NCBI GenBank assembly: GCA_032718475.1
Contig: JAUCBJ010007537.1
Coordinates: 1 to 44,548, forward strand
DNA from: Nemertoderma westbladi
Taxonomy: Eukaryota > Xenacoelomorpha > Nemertodermatida > Nemertodermatidae
DNA: 44,548 nt
Direction: 5' to 3'
Shown here piece after piece: positions 9,753-19,300 of this stretch. The notes under the pieces were generated by a model that saw only the letters and a list, made by a program, of their open reading frames with translations, was not told where the DNA came from and ran no database searches. Position numbers and translations under genes: made by a program. Position 1 is the first letter of the stretch; each line of letters begins with the position of its first letter.

Positions 9753-12700
9753 CTGAAATTGAAATTGAAATTATATTATTATATATTAGATGATCAAATC
9801 AACTAATTATTTGTAATGTCCATATCAATATCATCCATTTATAGTAGTAGGCCCACATGTATTGATTGAAATATACATTAAAGTGGATTCCACAAACCAA
9901 ATTGAGAATTGATTTTATTTAGTATCGGGTTGATTAGTTTGTTGGCACAGAAAACGATACATTGTTATTCCAATGCGAGATGTTACAATGTTCTCATACA
10001 AAGTAATCAGCGAGGACCAACAGATTAAACTGAGATAATAAAAATATCTAGAAACTCTTTTGTTATTTGGTTTTAAAGTTGCCAAAATAGTAATTAACAT
10101 TTCAAAGGGCCTTGGAATCTAATACTGTATGATATCAACTGTAATTAGCCGGTATAGAATGAGGCGGTGGTGAAAGGGATATTAGATTGCCGCATACTAT
10201 ATTGTTATTACAGCAGTGTGATATTTCGTTTTAGATACATTTATTTAATAATTTTATCAAGGAAATTTGGCAGAGGAAAATCATTACCATTTATGTGTTA
10301 TTGTATATGAATATATACTGCCTCCAGCAAAAATATATAATATATTGATACATTTTGTAATTAAAGGATCGAAATATTTTATATACTGTGGAGGTTTCCT
10401 TTTCTATCAAGAATCACCCATAAACCACCAGAAATAACCATCGGATCTCATTGGAGATCCGATATGGTATGGTATGGATATGTTAGTTGTCATGGTCACA
10501 AACATAACATAAACTCACAGAGATGGTTCATCATTAACATCGGCATCGGTACCGATGGAACCGGTTCCGGGTCGCTTTTAGAAGGGCTGTCCTCGCCGTC
10601 ACTAGCACCGAGGTCCTTGGCTCGCTGCGCTCCTCCACCTGAGGGGTGGGTTAGACTGCGAACCATCTGGTACTGGTACATAATGGATTGCTCGTGTGCT
10701 TGTTGCCGCCGTAACGCAACCTTAATGAGTTAAATTATAATAGTAATAATAATATAATTATGACTACAAGATGTTTAACTTCACATTTGTAAAATAATTC
10801 TTATATATTTCAGAGGTTCTCTGGTTCCGCTTACCTGGGCTGCTAGTAATTCTTATATATTTCAGAGGTTCTCTGGTTCCGCTTACCTGGGCTACCAGTA
10901 ATTCTTATATATTTCAGAGGTTCTCTGGTTCCGCTTACCTGGGCTGCCAGTAATTCTTATATATTTCAGAGGTTCTCTGGTTCCGCTTACCTGGGCTGCC
11001 ATCACACGTTGGCGTTCAGCAATAAGGACACATTTCTCGCACATACATTCTTTGAATCGGCAGTATCTTTTGTGACCTTTCAACCAAGAAAGAACACCGT
11101 GATTTCTACATCTGAAATATGTATTTATAATGTATAATATGTAAATAATAATAATAGTATTTATTTTCTATTCCCCTAAAAGTCTGGTTCATATATATAT
11201 ACTTCTATGTACTCTTATTATTAACATAATTAAATTGCAGAAGTGAAGGCTGCTGCAAAGAGCATTAAGACCAAACGTGCCAGTGGAGTAGATGGTGTTC
11301 CCCCTGAGGTCTTTAAAATACCTGAGTGTTTAAAGCTCATCTATCCCATCATAGTAGACATGTACCGAACAACAAGAGTCCCACAAGAAATGAAAACAAA
11401 TAAGTTGGTGCCAGTTCCCAAGAAGGGCAACCTAACACTCTATCACCCTACTCTACCTAACACCCTTAGATCATTATAATGATGATGGGGTGATGATAAC
11501 TCCACCTACTGGCTCCATAAGTCGAGGAAATCCTGCCAAGTACCTAACTGATCTAGACTTTGCTGATGACTTAGGAGTACTCTCAGAATCATTAGAGGGA
11601 GCCCAACGGCTCCTCAGCTCATTAGAGCATGCTGCTTCTAGTGTTGGTCTTTTTATTAACTCCAAAAAGACCAAAATTCTGACAGTTAACTTTGAAAGTC
11701 CTCAGCAAGTCTCTGATCGGATGAGCATAAGCTCAAAGGATGGTATGCTTGAGCATGTGGACGACTTCTGTTACCTGGGATCATGGATCCGGAAGTCAGG
11801 TGAGGACCTTCGAATACGTAAGGGAAAGGCATGGGCAGCCTTGAATAGGCTTTCCAGGATTTGGAAGTCACCAAGAATTAATCGGAAACTTAAGGTCCGA
11901 TTATTTAGAGCAGCAGTAGTTCCAGTACTCATCTATGGGAGCCCATGCTGGGCTCTAACTGCTGAGGACACCAAATCTCTGGATGGCACATTCACAAGAA
12001 TGCTACGCCGGGTTCATTGTGTCAAGTACAACGCACACATCTCCAACCAGACACTATATAACATTGGAGGTGTCTCATTGGTTCCCCCAAGCTTGACACT
12101 AGAACAAAATCGCCTCCGCTTTGCAGGACATTGCTTTCGCCGTGAGGACCAGCCAGTGCATAATCTTGTACTTTGGCAGCCTCATGGAGTGAATAAGCAT
12201 GGTGGACAGCCCATGACTTTCTTGAGACGCATCTTAAAGGACACTGGCCTTAAAGATGCGGATGATCTAGCAAATGTCATGGGTGATAGGGAGTTGTGGC
12301 GGTGCAATTTTGTTGACAAGCCGGCACGCGATCCTATTAGTAGTAGTATTATTAACAGGGGTTTAACTAAGAAAATATTAAAAATTAATTTTTATCTTCA
12401 ACAGCATGCGTTATCTTCTAGAGTAACAAAGGGTGAACCTGTTAGAGAACTAGGCTGATTAAATGTAAAGCGCTGTGCCAAATATGAGCTGCTCCGTGCG
12501 CATGGTTCTCCAGGTTCTCACGCATCAACTGTCTCCATGAATGGCTTACTAAAAATCTTACTACCAAAAATAATTCACCGAAAGTCGAGATTGAACTCGG
12601 TACCTAGAAATTCCAAGTCCAACGTTCTACCAACTTCGCCACTACGTGGTATGAAGCGTTGAAAAACTAAAACCTAACTGGAAATTAACAACAACAATAA

Positions 12701-12966
12701 CATTATATATTATATTATAACAATATATTATGGAATATTGAAATATCATCTTACCTGGCGCACTTTGGTGTGCGTTGCTGTGCGACAGTGGACGCGGTAA
12801 CGTTGACTTTCTGCGATGCGACCCCAGTGGGCGACCCCAGATCGGTGGGACTGCGGTTGCCATTGGTTGCCGAAGTCTGTCCCATGTACATGTACGGCGG
12901 GGTTCCGTGATTGAAACATGCAGGTAGTTTGGCATCCATTTGTCTAAGTCGCGCTGTTGATGTCAT
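8314..12966 (-). CDS. DMRT3: DM-domain transcription factor, DMRT3/Dmrt93B type (4 exons)
   Basis: Assembled from four exons: 12966-12755, 11111-10991, 10720-10519 and 9752-8314. All introns are GT..AG and frame is kept at every junction, giving about 657 codons. The DM zinc module ligands are C69, C72, H75, H84, C88, C93, C95 and C98. Their spacing (3,3,9,4,5,2,3) is the intertwined CCHC/HCCC pattern of the family. The stretch [15 protein letters not shown] and the N-terminal YMYMG are DMRT3/Dmrt93B hallmarks; DMRTA-type proteins usually have [19 protein letters not shown] domain lies at about residues 209-248 ([15 protein letters not shown]). The family binds DNA in the nucleus and acts in sex-related and neuronal development. 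The start ATG follows an in-frame TAG directly. The tail beyond the DMA domain is unusually repetitive. Function in this animal is inferred from family only. Confidence 0.93.
8487..8820 (-). repeat. 42-bp coding repeat in DMRT3 exon 4
   Basis: About eight copies of a 42-bp unit containing GGAGTTAGGCAATGGGAAA (plus-strand reading), encoding a 14-residue [14 protein letters not shown] repeat on the minus strand. The plus strand is also open here by chance; that frame is a shadow. Confidence 0.92.
8929..9030 (-). repeat. 21/24-bp coding repeat in DMRT3 exon 4
   Basis: Five copies containing GTAACCCAGCAACCTGTTGT, at a 24-bp step where an extra GCT is present and a 21-bp step where it is not. They encode QQVAGLPA or QQVAGLP/IP. 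Confidence 0.9.
9329..9438 (-). repeat. 18-bp coding repeat in DMRT3 exon 4
   Basis: Six nearly identical copies of GGCCCTGATTGTACAACT (plus-strand reading), translating on the minus strand as the hexapeptide VVQSGP. The last copy on the high-coordinate side differs by one codon. High identity implies recent expansion or homogenisation. Confidence 0.92.
9753..10518 (-). other. DMRT3 intron 3
   Basis: 766 bp bounded by GTGAGT (10518) and TTTCAG (9755-9753). AT-rich, with GAAATT triplicated next to the acceptor (9754-9773). A 61-codon minus frame at 9915-10100 shows nothing recognisable. No repeat or RNA gene seen. Confidence 0.7.
10519..10720 (-). CDS. DMRT3: DMRT3 exon 3 (end of DM domain and linker)
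   Basis: 202 bp, starting in phase 0 after an AAG-type acceptor (TTAAG|GTTGCG) and ending at CTCT|GTGAGT. It opens with [12 protein letters not shown], the standard continuation of the DM recognition helix, followed by a low-complexity acidic and proline linker. The one base left over pairs with AC at the start of exon 4 to give Tyr179. The phase match strongly supports the exon chain. Confidence 0.88.
10798..11000 (-). repeat. 52-bp tandem repeat duplicating the exon 2 splice donor
   Basis: Four copies (from 10798, 10850, 10902 and 10954) each contain, on the minus strand, GGCAGCCCAG|GTAAGCGG or a one-base variant. The copy nearest exon 2 overlaps the true exon end. The other three place intact donor-like sites 52, 104 and 156 bp into intron 2. 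Reading on past the first donor hits an in-frame stop at 10892, so one- or two-unit exon extensions would shift frame or terminate. Confidence 0.93.
10991..11111 (-). CDS. DMRT3: DMRT3 exon 2 (core of DM domain)
   Basis: 121 bp. The acceptor is ATTTCAG|A, with the first base completing codon 71 as Arg. It encodes residues 72-111 with seven of the eight zinc ligands and the recognition-helix start [11 protein letters not shown]. The true donor CCCAG|GTAAGC at 10990 is the first of four near-identical donor copies made by the adjacent 52-bp tandem repeat. It ends in phase 0. Confidence 0.94.
11229..12352 (+). mobile_element. RTE-like non-LTR retrotransposon, internally deleted copy 1
   Basis: Lies antisense in DMRT3 intron 1. 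The first part (11243-11479) reads as the N-terminal reverse-transcriptase region ([23 protein letters not shown]). A junction near 11480-11500 then jumps to the catalytic LDFADDLG box and the palm/thumb ([11 protein letters not shown]), the [10 protein letters not shown] motif and the C-terminal [18 protein letters not shown] segment typical of RTE-like elements. The segment between, with the first catalytic Asp and the GVLQGD box, is missing. It ends near GACAAGCCGGCA followed by CGATCCTATTAGTAGTAG, a 3' tail seen in other copies. Not functional. Confidence 0.85.
11490..12458 (+). pseudogene. Reverse-transcriptase fragment (FADD box to C-terminus), RTE-like
   Basis: 322-codon open frame. 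Recognisable parts in order: DFADDLG catalytic box, [35 protein letters not shown], and a terminal [28 protein letters not shown] region. Near-identical to the minus-strand copy at 30681-31640, so the family was recently mobile. The last ~35 codons run past the element end into flanking DNA. It lacks the N-terminal half of the enzyme and any endonuclease. Confidence 0.85.
12578..12649 (-). other. tRNA-like relic (possible SINE head) in DMRT3 intron 1
   Basis: On the minus strand this 72-bp stretch has an A-box-like TGGCGAAGTTGG followed by TAGAAC, and a B-box-like GAGTTCAATCTC at proper tRNA spacing. A T-arm CGAG/CTCG pairs. The anticodon stem and the acceptor stem do not pair well and no CCA follows. 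I therefore read it as a tRNA-derived pseudogene or SINE head, not a working tRNA. Confidence 0.45.
12755..12966 (-). CDS. DMRT3: DMRT3 exon 1 (N-terminus and first DM cysteine)
   Basis: Encodes residues 1-70 plus two bases of codon 71. It contains TPPYMYMG, resembling the N-terminus of vertebrate DMRT3, and ends RTPKCA, the invariant entry to the DM domain including the first zinc ligand C69. The donor is CCAG|GTAAG at 12754. ATG 12966 is preceded in frame by TAG, but later methionines (residues 10, 27, 29) could also be used. An intron at this point inside the DM domain must be removed for any zinc site to form. Confidence 0.92.
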
Positions 12967-13336
12967 CTAGACGACTAAAAACGTTTGATTTAAAATATTA
13001 TAGCGATTTATTAACTCTAAATATAATAAATATTAATGAAGTAACAATGAGTAAGTAGTAATATTAATGAAACTGTAGAATTATATTACAACATTAAATT
13101 CTAACCAAAGACTTTGAATATAAAACTATTATCTTTGTCACATTATCTTTTAACCAAATTGGTGATGAATTGATACATTGGCCAATCACATTCAACTTGG
13201 GGGCACGTTGTTGAAATAGATTGAACCAATCAGAGAAGAGGGTGAGCTCAAAATAGTTGGCTCTCGCCTAGAGTGTTATTGATCAAAATAATGATTTCTG
13301 TGAATTAAATGAAGTAAATTTATGTTACCCGTATTG
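12967..13336 (-). promoter_or_regulatory. DMRT3 upstream region with two CCAAT boxes
   Basis: About 370 bp between the DMRT3 start codon and the 36-bp satellite. Plus-strand CCAAT occurs at 13192-13196 (GGCCAATCA) and 13226-13230 (ACCAATCAG), both in the extended form favoured by NF-Y, 226-264 bp upstream of the ATG. No convincing TATA box in minus orientation. Promoter function is inferred from position and motifs only. Confidence 0.4.
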
Positions 13337-16300
13337 GTTAAACCAGATGTAAGAGTAATAGGGCCTACAGTAGTTACACCAGATGTAAGAGTAGTAGGGC
13401 CTACAATAGTTACACCAGATGTAAGAGTAGTAGGGCCTACAGTAGTTACACCAGATGTAAGAGTAGTAGGGCCTACAATAGTTACACCAGATGTAAGAGT
13501 AGTAGGGCCTACAGTAGTTACACCAGATGTAAGAGTAGTAGGGCCTACAATAGTTACACCAGATGTAAGAGTAGTAGGGCCTACAGTAGTTACACCAGAT
13601 GTAAGAGTAGTAGGGCCTACAGTAGTTACACCAGATGTAAGAGTAGTAGGGCCTACAGTAGTTACACCAGATGTAAGAGTAGAAGGGCCTACAGTAGTTA
13701 CACCAGATGTAAGAGTAGTAGGGCCTACAGTAGTTACACCAGATGTAAGAGTAGTAGGGCCTGCAGTAGTTACACCAGATGTAAGAGTAGTAGGGCCTAC
13801 AGTAGTTACACCAGATGTAAGAGTAGTAGGGCCTACAGTAGTTACACCAGATGTAAGAATAGTAGGGCCTACAGTAGTTACACCAGATGTAAGAGTAGTA
13901 GGGCCTACAGTAGTTACACCAGAGGTAAGAGTAGTAGGGCCTACAGTAGTTACACCAGATGTAAGAGTAGTAGGGCCTACAGTAGTTACACCAGATGTAA
14001 GAATATTAGGGCCTACAGTAGTTACACCAGATGTGAGAGTAGTAGGGCCTACAATAGTTACACCAGATGTAAGAGTAGTAGGGCCTACAGTAGTTACACC
14101 AGATGTAAGAGTTGAAGGGCCTACAGTAGTTACACCAGATGTAAGAGTAGTAGAGGCCTACAGTGGTTACACCAGATGTAAGAATAGTAGGGCCTACAGT
14201 AGTTACACCAGATGTAAGAATAGTAGGGCCTACAGTAGTTACACCAGATGTGGGGGTAGTAGGGCCTACAGTAGTTACACCAGATGTAAGAGTAGTAGAG
14301 GCCTACAGTGGTTACACCAGATGTAAGAGTAGTAGGGCCTACAGTAGTTACACCAGATGTGAGAGTAGTAGGGCCTACAGGATTTACACCAGATGTAAGA
14401 GTAGTAGGGCCTACAGTAGTTACACCAGATGTGAGAGTAGTAGGGCCTACAGTAGTTACACCAGATGTAAGAATAGTAGTAGGGCCTACAGTAGCTACAC
14501 CAGATGTAAGAATAGTAGGGCCTACAGTAGTTACACCAGATGTGAGAGTAGTAGGGCCTACAATAGTTACACCAGATGTAAGAGTAGTAGGGCCTACAGT
14601 AGTTACACCAGATGTAAGAGTTGAAGGGCCTACAGTAGTTACACCAGATGTAAGAGTAGTAGAGGCCTACAGTGGTTACACCAGATGTAAGAATAGTAGG
14701 GCCTACAGTAGTTACACCAGATGTAAGAATAGTAGGGCCTACAGTAGTTACACCAGATGTGGGGGTAGTAGGGCCTACAGTAGTTACACCAGATGTAAGA
14801 GTAGTAGAGGCCTACAGTGGTTACACCAGATGTAAGAGTAGTAGAGGCCTACAGTGGTTACACCAGATGTAAGAATAGTAGGGCCTACAGTAGTTACACC
14901 AGATGTAAGAATAGTAGGGCCTACAGTAGTTACACCAGATGTGGGGGTAGTAGGGCCTACAGTAGTTACACCAGATGTGAGAGTAGTAGGGCCTACAGGA
15001 GTTACACCAGATGTAAGAGTAGTAGGGCCTACAGTAGTTACACCAGATGTAAGAGTAGAAGGGCCTACAGTAGTTACACCAGATGTAAGAGTAGAAGGGC
15101 CTACAGTAGTTACACCAGATGTGAGAGTAGTAGGGCCTACAATAGTTACACCAGATGTAAGAGTAGTAGGGCCTACAGTAGTTACACCAGATGTAAGAGT
15201 AGTAGGGCCTACAGTAGTTACACCAGATGTAAGAGTAGAAGGGCCTACATTAGTTACACCAGATGTAAGAATAGTAGGGCCTACAGTAGTTACACCAGAT
15301 GTGGGGGTAGTAGGGCCTACAGTAGTTACACCAGATGTAAGAGTAGTAGAGGCGTACAGTGGTTACACCAGATGTAAGAGTAGTAGGGCCTACAGAAGTT
15401 ACACCAGATGTGAGAGTAGTAGGGCCTACAATAGTTACACCAGATGTAAGAGTAGTAGGGCCTACAGTAGTTACACCAGATGTAAGAGTAGTAGGGCCTA
15501 CAGTAGTTACATCAGATGTGAGAGTAGTAGGGCCTACAATAGTTACACCAGATGTAAGAGTAGTAGGGCCTACAGTAGTTACACCAGATGTAAGAGTAGT
15601 AGAGGCCTACAGTGGTTACACCAGATGTAAGAGTAGAAGGGCCTACAGTAGTTACACCAGATGTAAGAGTAGAAGGGCCTACAGTAGTTACACCAGATGT
15701 AAGAGTAGAAGGGCCTACAGTAGTTACACCAGATGTAAGAGTAGTAGGGCCTACAGTAGTTACACCAGATGTAAGAGTAGTAGGGCCTGCAGTAGTTACA
15801 CCAGATGTAAGAGTAGTAGGGCCTACAGTAGTTACACCAGATGTAAGAGTAGAAGGGCCTACAGTAGTTACACCAGATGTAAGAATCTTAGGGCCTACAG
15901 TAGTTACACCAGATGTGGGGGTAGTAGGGCCTGCAGTAGTTACACCAGATGTAAGAGTAGTAGGGCCTACAGTAGTTACACCAGATGTAAGAGTAGTAGG
16001 GCCTACAGTAGTTACACCAGATGTAAGAATAGTAGGGCCTACAGTAGTTACACCAGATGTAAGAGTAGTAGGGCCTACAGTAGTTACACCAGATGTAAGA
16101 GTAGTAGGGCCTACAATAGTTACACCAGATGTAAGAGTAGTAGGGCCTACAGTAGTTACACCAGATGTAAGAGTAGTAGGGCCTACAGTAGTTACACCAG
16201 ATGTAAGAATAGTAGGGCCTACAGTAGTTACACCAGATGTGAGAGTAGTAGGGCCTACAATAGTTACACCAGATGTAAGAGTAGTAGGGCCTACAGTAGT

Positions 16301-19300
16301 TACACCAGATGTAAGAGTTGAAGGGCCTACAGTAGTTACACCAGATGTAAGAGTAGTAGAGGCCTACAGTGGTTACACCAGATGTAAGAATAGTAGGGCC
16401 TACAGTAGTTACACCAGATGTAAGAATAGTAGGGCCTACAGTAGTTACACCAGATGTGGGGGTAGTAGGGCCTACAGTAGTTACACCAGATGTAAGAGTA
16501 GTAGAGGCCTACAGTGGTTACACCAGATGTAAGAGTAGTAGGGCCTACAGTAGTTACACCAGATGTGAGAGTAGTAGGGCCTACAGGATTTACACCAGAT
16601 GTAAGAGTAGTAGGGCCTACAGTAGTTACACCAGATGTGAGAGTAGTAGGGCCTACAGTAGTTACACCAGATGTAAGAGTAGTAGAGGCGTACAGTGGTT
16701 ACACCAGATGTAAGAGTAGTAGGGCCTACAGAAGTTACACCAGATGTGAGAGTAGTAGGGCCTACAATAGTTACACCAGATGTAAGAGTAGTAGGGCCTA
16801 CAGTAGTTACACCAGATGTAAGAGTAGTAGGGCCTACAGTAGTTACATCAGATGTGAGAGTAGTAGGGCCTACAATAGTTACACCAGATGTAAGAGTAAT
16901 AGGGCCTACAGTAGTTACACCAGATGTAAGAGTAGTAGGGCCTACAATAGTTACACCAGATGTAAGAGTAGTAGGGCCTACAGTAGTTACACCAGATGTA
17001 AGAGTAGTAGGGCCTACAATAGTTACACCAGATGTAAGAGTAGTAGGGCCTACAGTAGTTACACCAGATGTAAGAGTAGTAGGGCCTACAATAGTTACAC
17101 CAGATGTAAGAGTAGTAGGGCCTACAGTAGTTACACCAGATGTAAGAGTAGTAGGGCCTACAGTAGTTACACCAGATGTAAGAGTAGTAGGGCCTACAGT
17201 AGTTACACCAGATGTAAGAGTAGAAGGGCCTACAGTAGTTACACCAGATGTAAGAGTAGTAGGGCCTACAGTAGTTACACCAGATGTAAGAGTAGTAGGG
17301 CCTGCAGTAGTTACACCAGATGTAAGAGTAGTAGGGCCTACAGTAGTTACACCAGATGTAAGAGTAGTAGGGCCTACAGTAGTTACACCAGATGTAAGAA
17401 TAGTAGGGCCTACAGTAGTTACACCAGATGTAAGAGTAGTAGGGCCTACAGTAGTTACACCAGAGGTAAGAGTAGTAGGGCCTACAGTAGTTACACCAGA
17501 TGTAAGAGTAGTAGGGCCTACAGTAGTTACACCAGATGTAAGAATAGTAGGGCCTACAGTAGTTACACCAGATGTGAGAGTAGTAGGGCCTACAATAGTT
17601 ACACCAGATGTAAGAGTAGTAGGGCCTACAGTAGTTACACCAGATGTAAGAGTAGTAGGGCCTACAGTAGTTACACCAGATGTAAGAGTAGAAGGGCCTA
17701 CATTAGTTACACCAGATGTAAGAATAGTAGGGCCTACAGTAGTTACACCAGATGTGGGGGTAGTAGGGCCTACAGTAGTTACACCAGATGTAAGAGTAGT
17801 AGAGGCGTACAGTGGTTACACCAGATGTAAGAGTAGTAGGGCCTACAGAAGTTACACCAGATGTGAGAGTAGTAGGGCCTACAATAGTTACACCAGATGT
17901 AAGAGTAGTAGGGCCTACAGTAGTTACACCAGATGTAAGAGTAGTAGGGCCTACAGTAGTTACATCAGATGTGAGAGTAGTAGGGCCTACAATAGTTACA
18001 CCAGATGTAAGAGTAGTAGGGCCTACAGTAGTTACACCAGATGTAAGAGTAGTAGAGGCCTACAGTGGTTACACCAGATGTAAGAGTAGAAGGGCCTACA
18101 GTAGTTACACCAGATGTAAGAGTAGAAGGGCCTACAGTAGTTACACCAGATGTAAGAGTAGAAGGGCCTACAGTAGTTACACCAGATGTAAGAGTAGTAG
18201 GGCCTACAGTAGTTACACCAGATGTAAGAGTAGTAGGGCCTGCAGTAGTTACACCAGATGTAAGAGTAGTAGGGCCTACAGTAGTTACACCAGATGTAAG
18301 AGTAGAAGGGCCTACAGTAGTTACACCAGATGTAAGAATCTTAGGGCCTACAGTAGTTACACCAGATGTGGGGGTAGTAGGGCCTGCAGTAGTTACACCA
18401 GATGTAAGAGTAGTAGGGCCTACAGTAGTTACACCAGATGTAAGAGTAGTAGGGCCTACAGTAGTTACACCAGATGTAAGAATAGTAGGGCCTACAGTAG
18501 TTACACCAGATGTAAGAGTAGTAGGGCCTACAGTAGTTACACCAGATGTAAGAGTAGTAGAGGCCTGCAGTGGTTACACCAGATGTAAGAGTAGTAGGGC
18601 CTACAGTAGTTACACCAGATGTGAGAGTAGTAGGGCCTACAATAGTTACACCAGATGTAAGAGTGGTAGGGCCTACAGTAGTTACACCAGATGTAAGAGT
18701 AGTAGGGCCTACAGTAGTTACACCAGATGTAAGATTAGTAGGGCCTACAGTAGTTACACCAGAGGTAAGAGTAGTAGGGCCTACAGTAGTTACACCAGAT
18801 GTAAGAGTAGTAGGGCCTACAGTAGTTACACCAGATGTAAGAGTAGAAGGGCCTACAGTAGTTACACCAGATGTAAGAGTAGTAGGGCCTACAGTAGTTA
18901 CACCAGATGTAAGAGTAGTAGGGCCTGCAGTAGTTACACCAGATGTAAGAGTAGTAGGGCCTGCAGTAGTTACACCAGATGTAAGAATAGTAGGGCCTAC
19001 AGTAGTTACACCAGATGTGAGAGTAGTAGGGCCTACAATAGTTACACCAGATGTAAGAGTAGTAGGGCCTACAGTAGTTACACCAGATGTAAGAGTTGAA
19101 GGGCCTACAGTAGTTACACCAGATGTAAGAGTAGTAGAGGCCTACAGTGGTTACACCAGATGTAAGAATAGTAGGGCCTACAGTAGTTACACCAGATGTA
19201 AGAATAGTAGGGCCTACAGTAGTTACACCAGATGTGGGGGTAGTAGGGCCTACAGTAGTTACACCAGATGTAAGAGTAGTAGGGCCTGCAGTAGTTACAC

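Noticed and set aside
12578-12649. Functional tRNA gene
   Set aside because: Anticodon and acceptor stems do not pair, so only a tRNA-like relic is reported.
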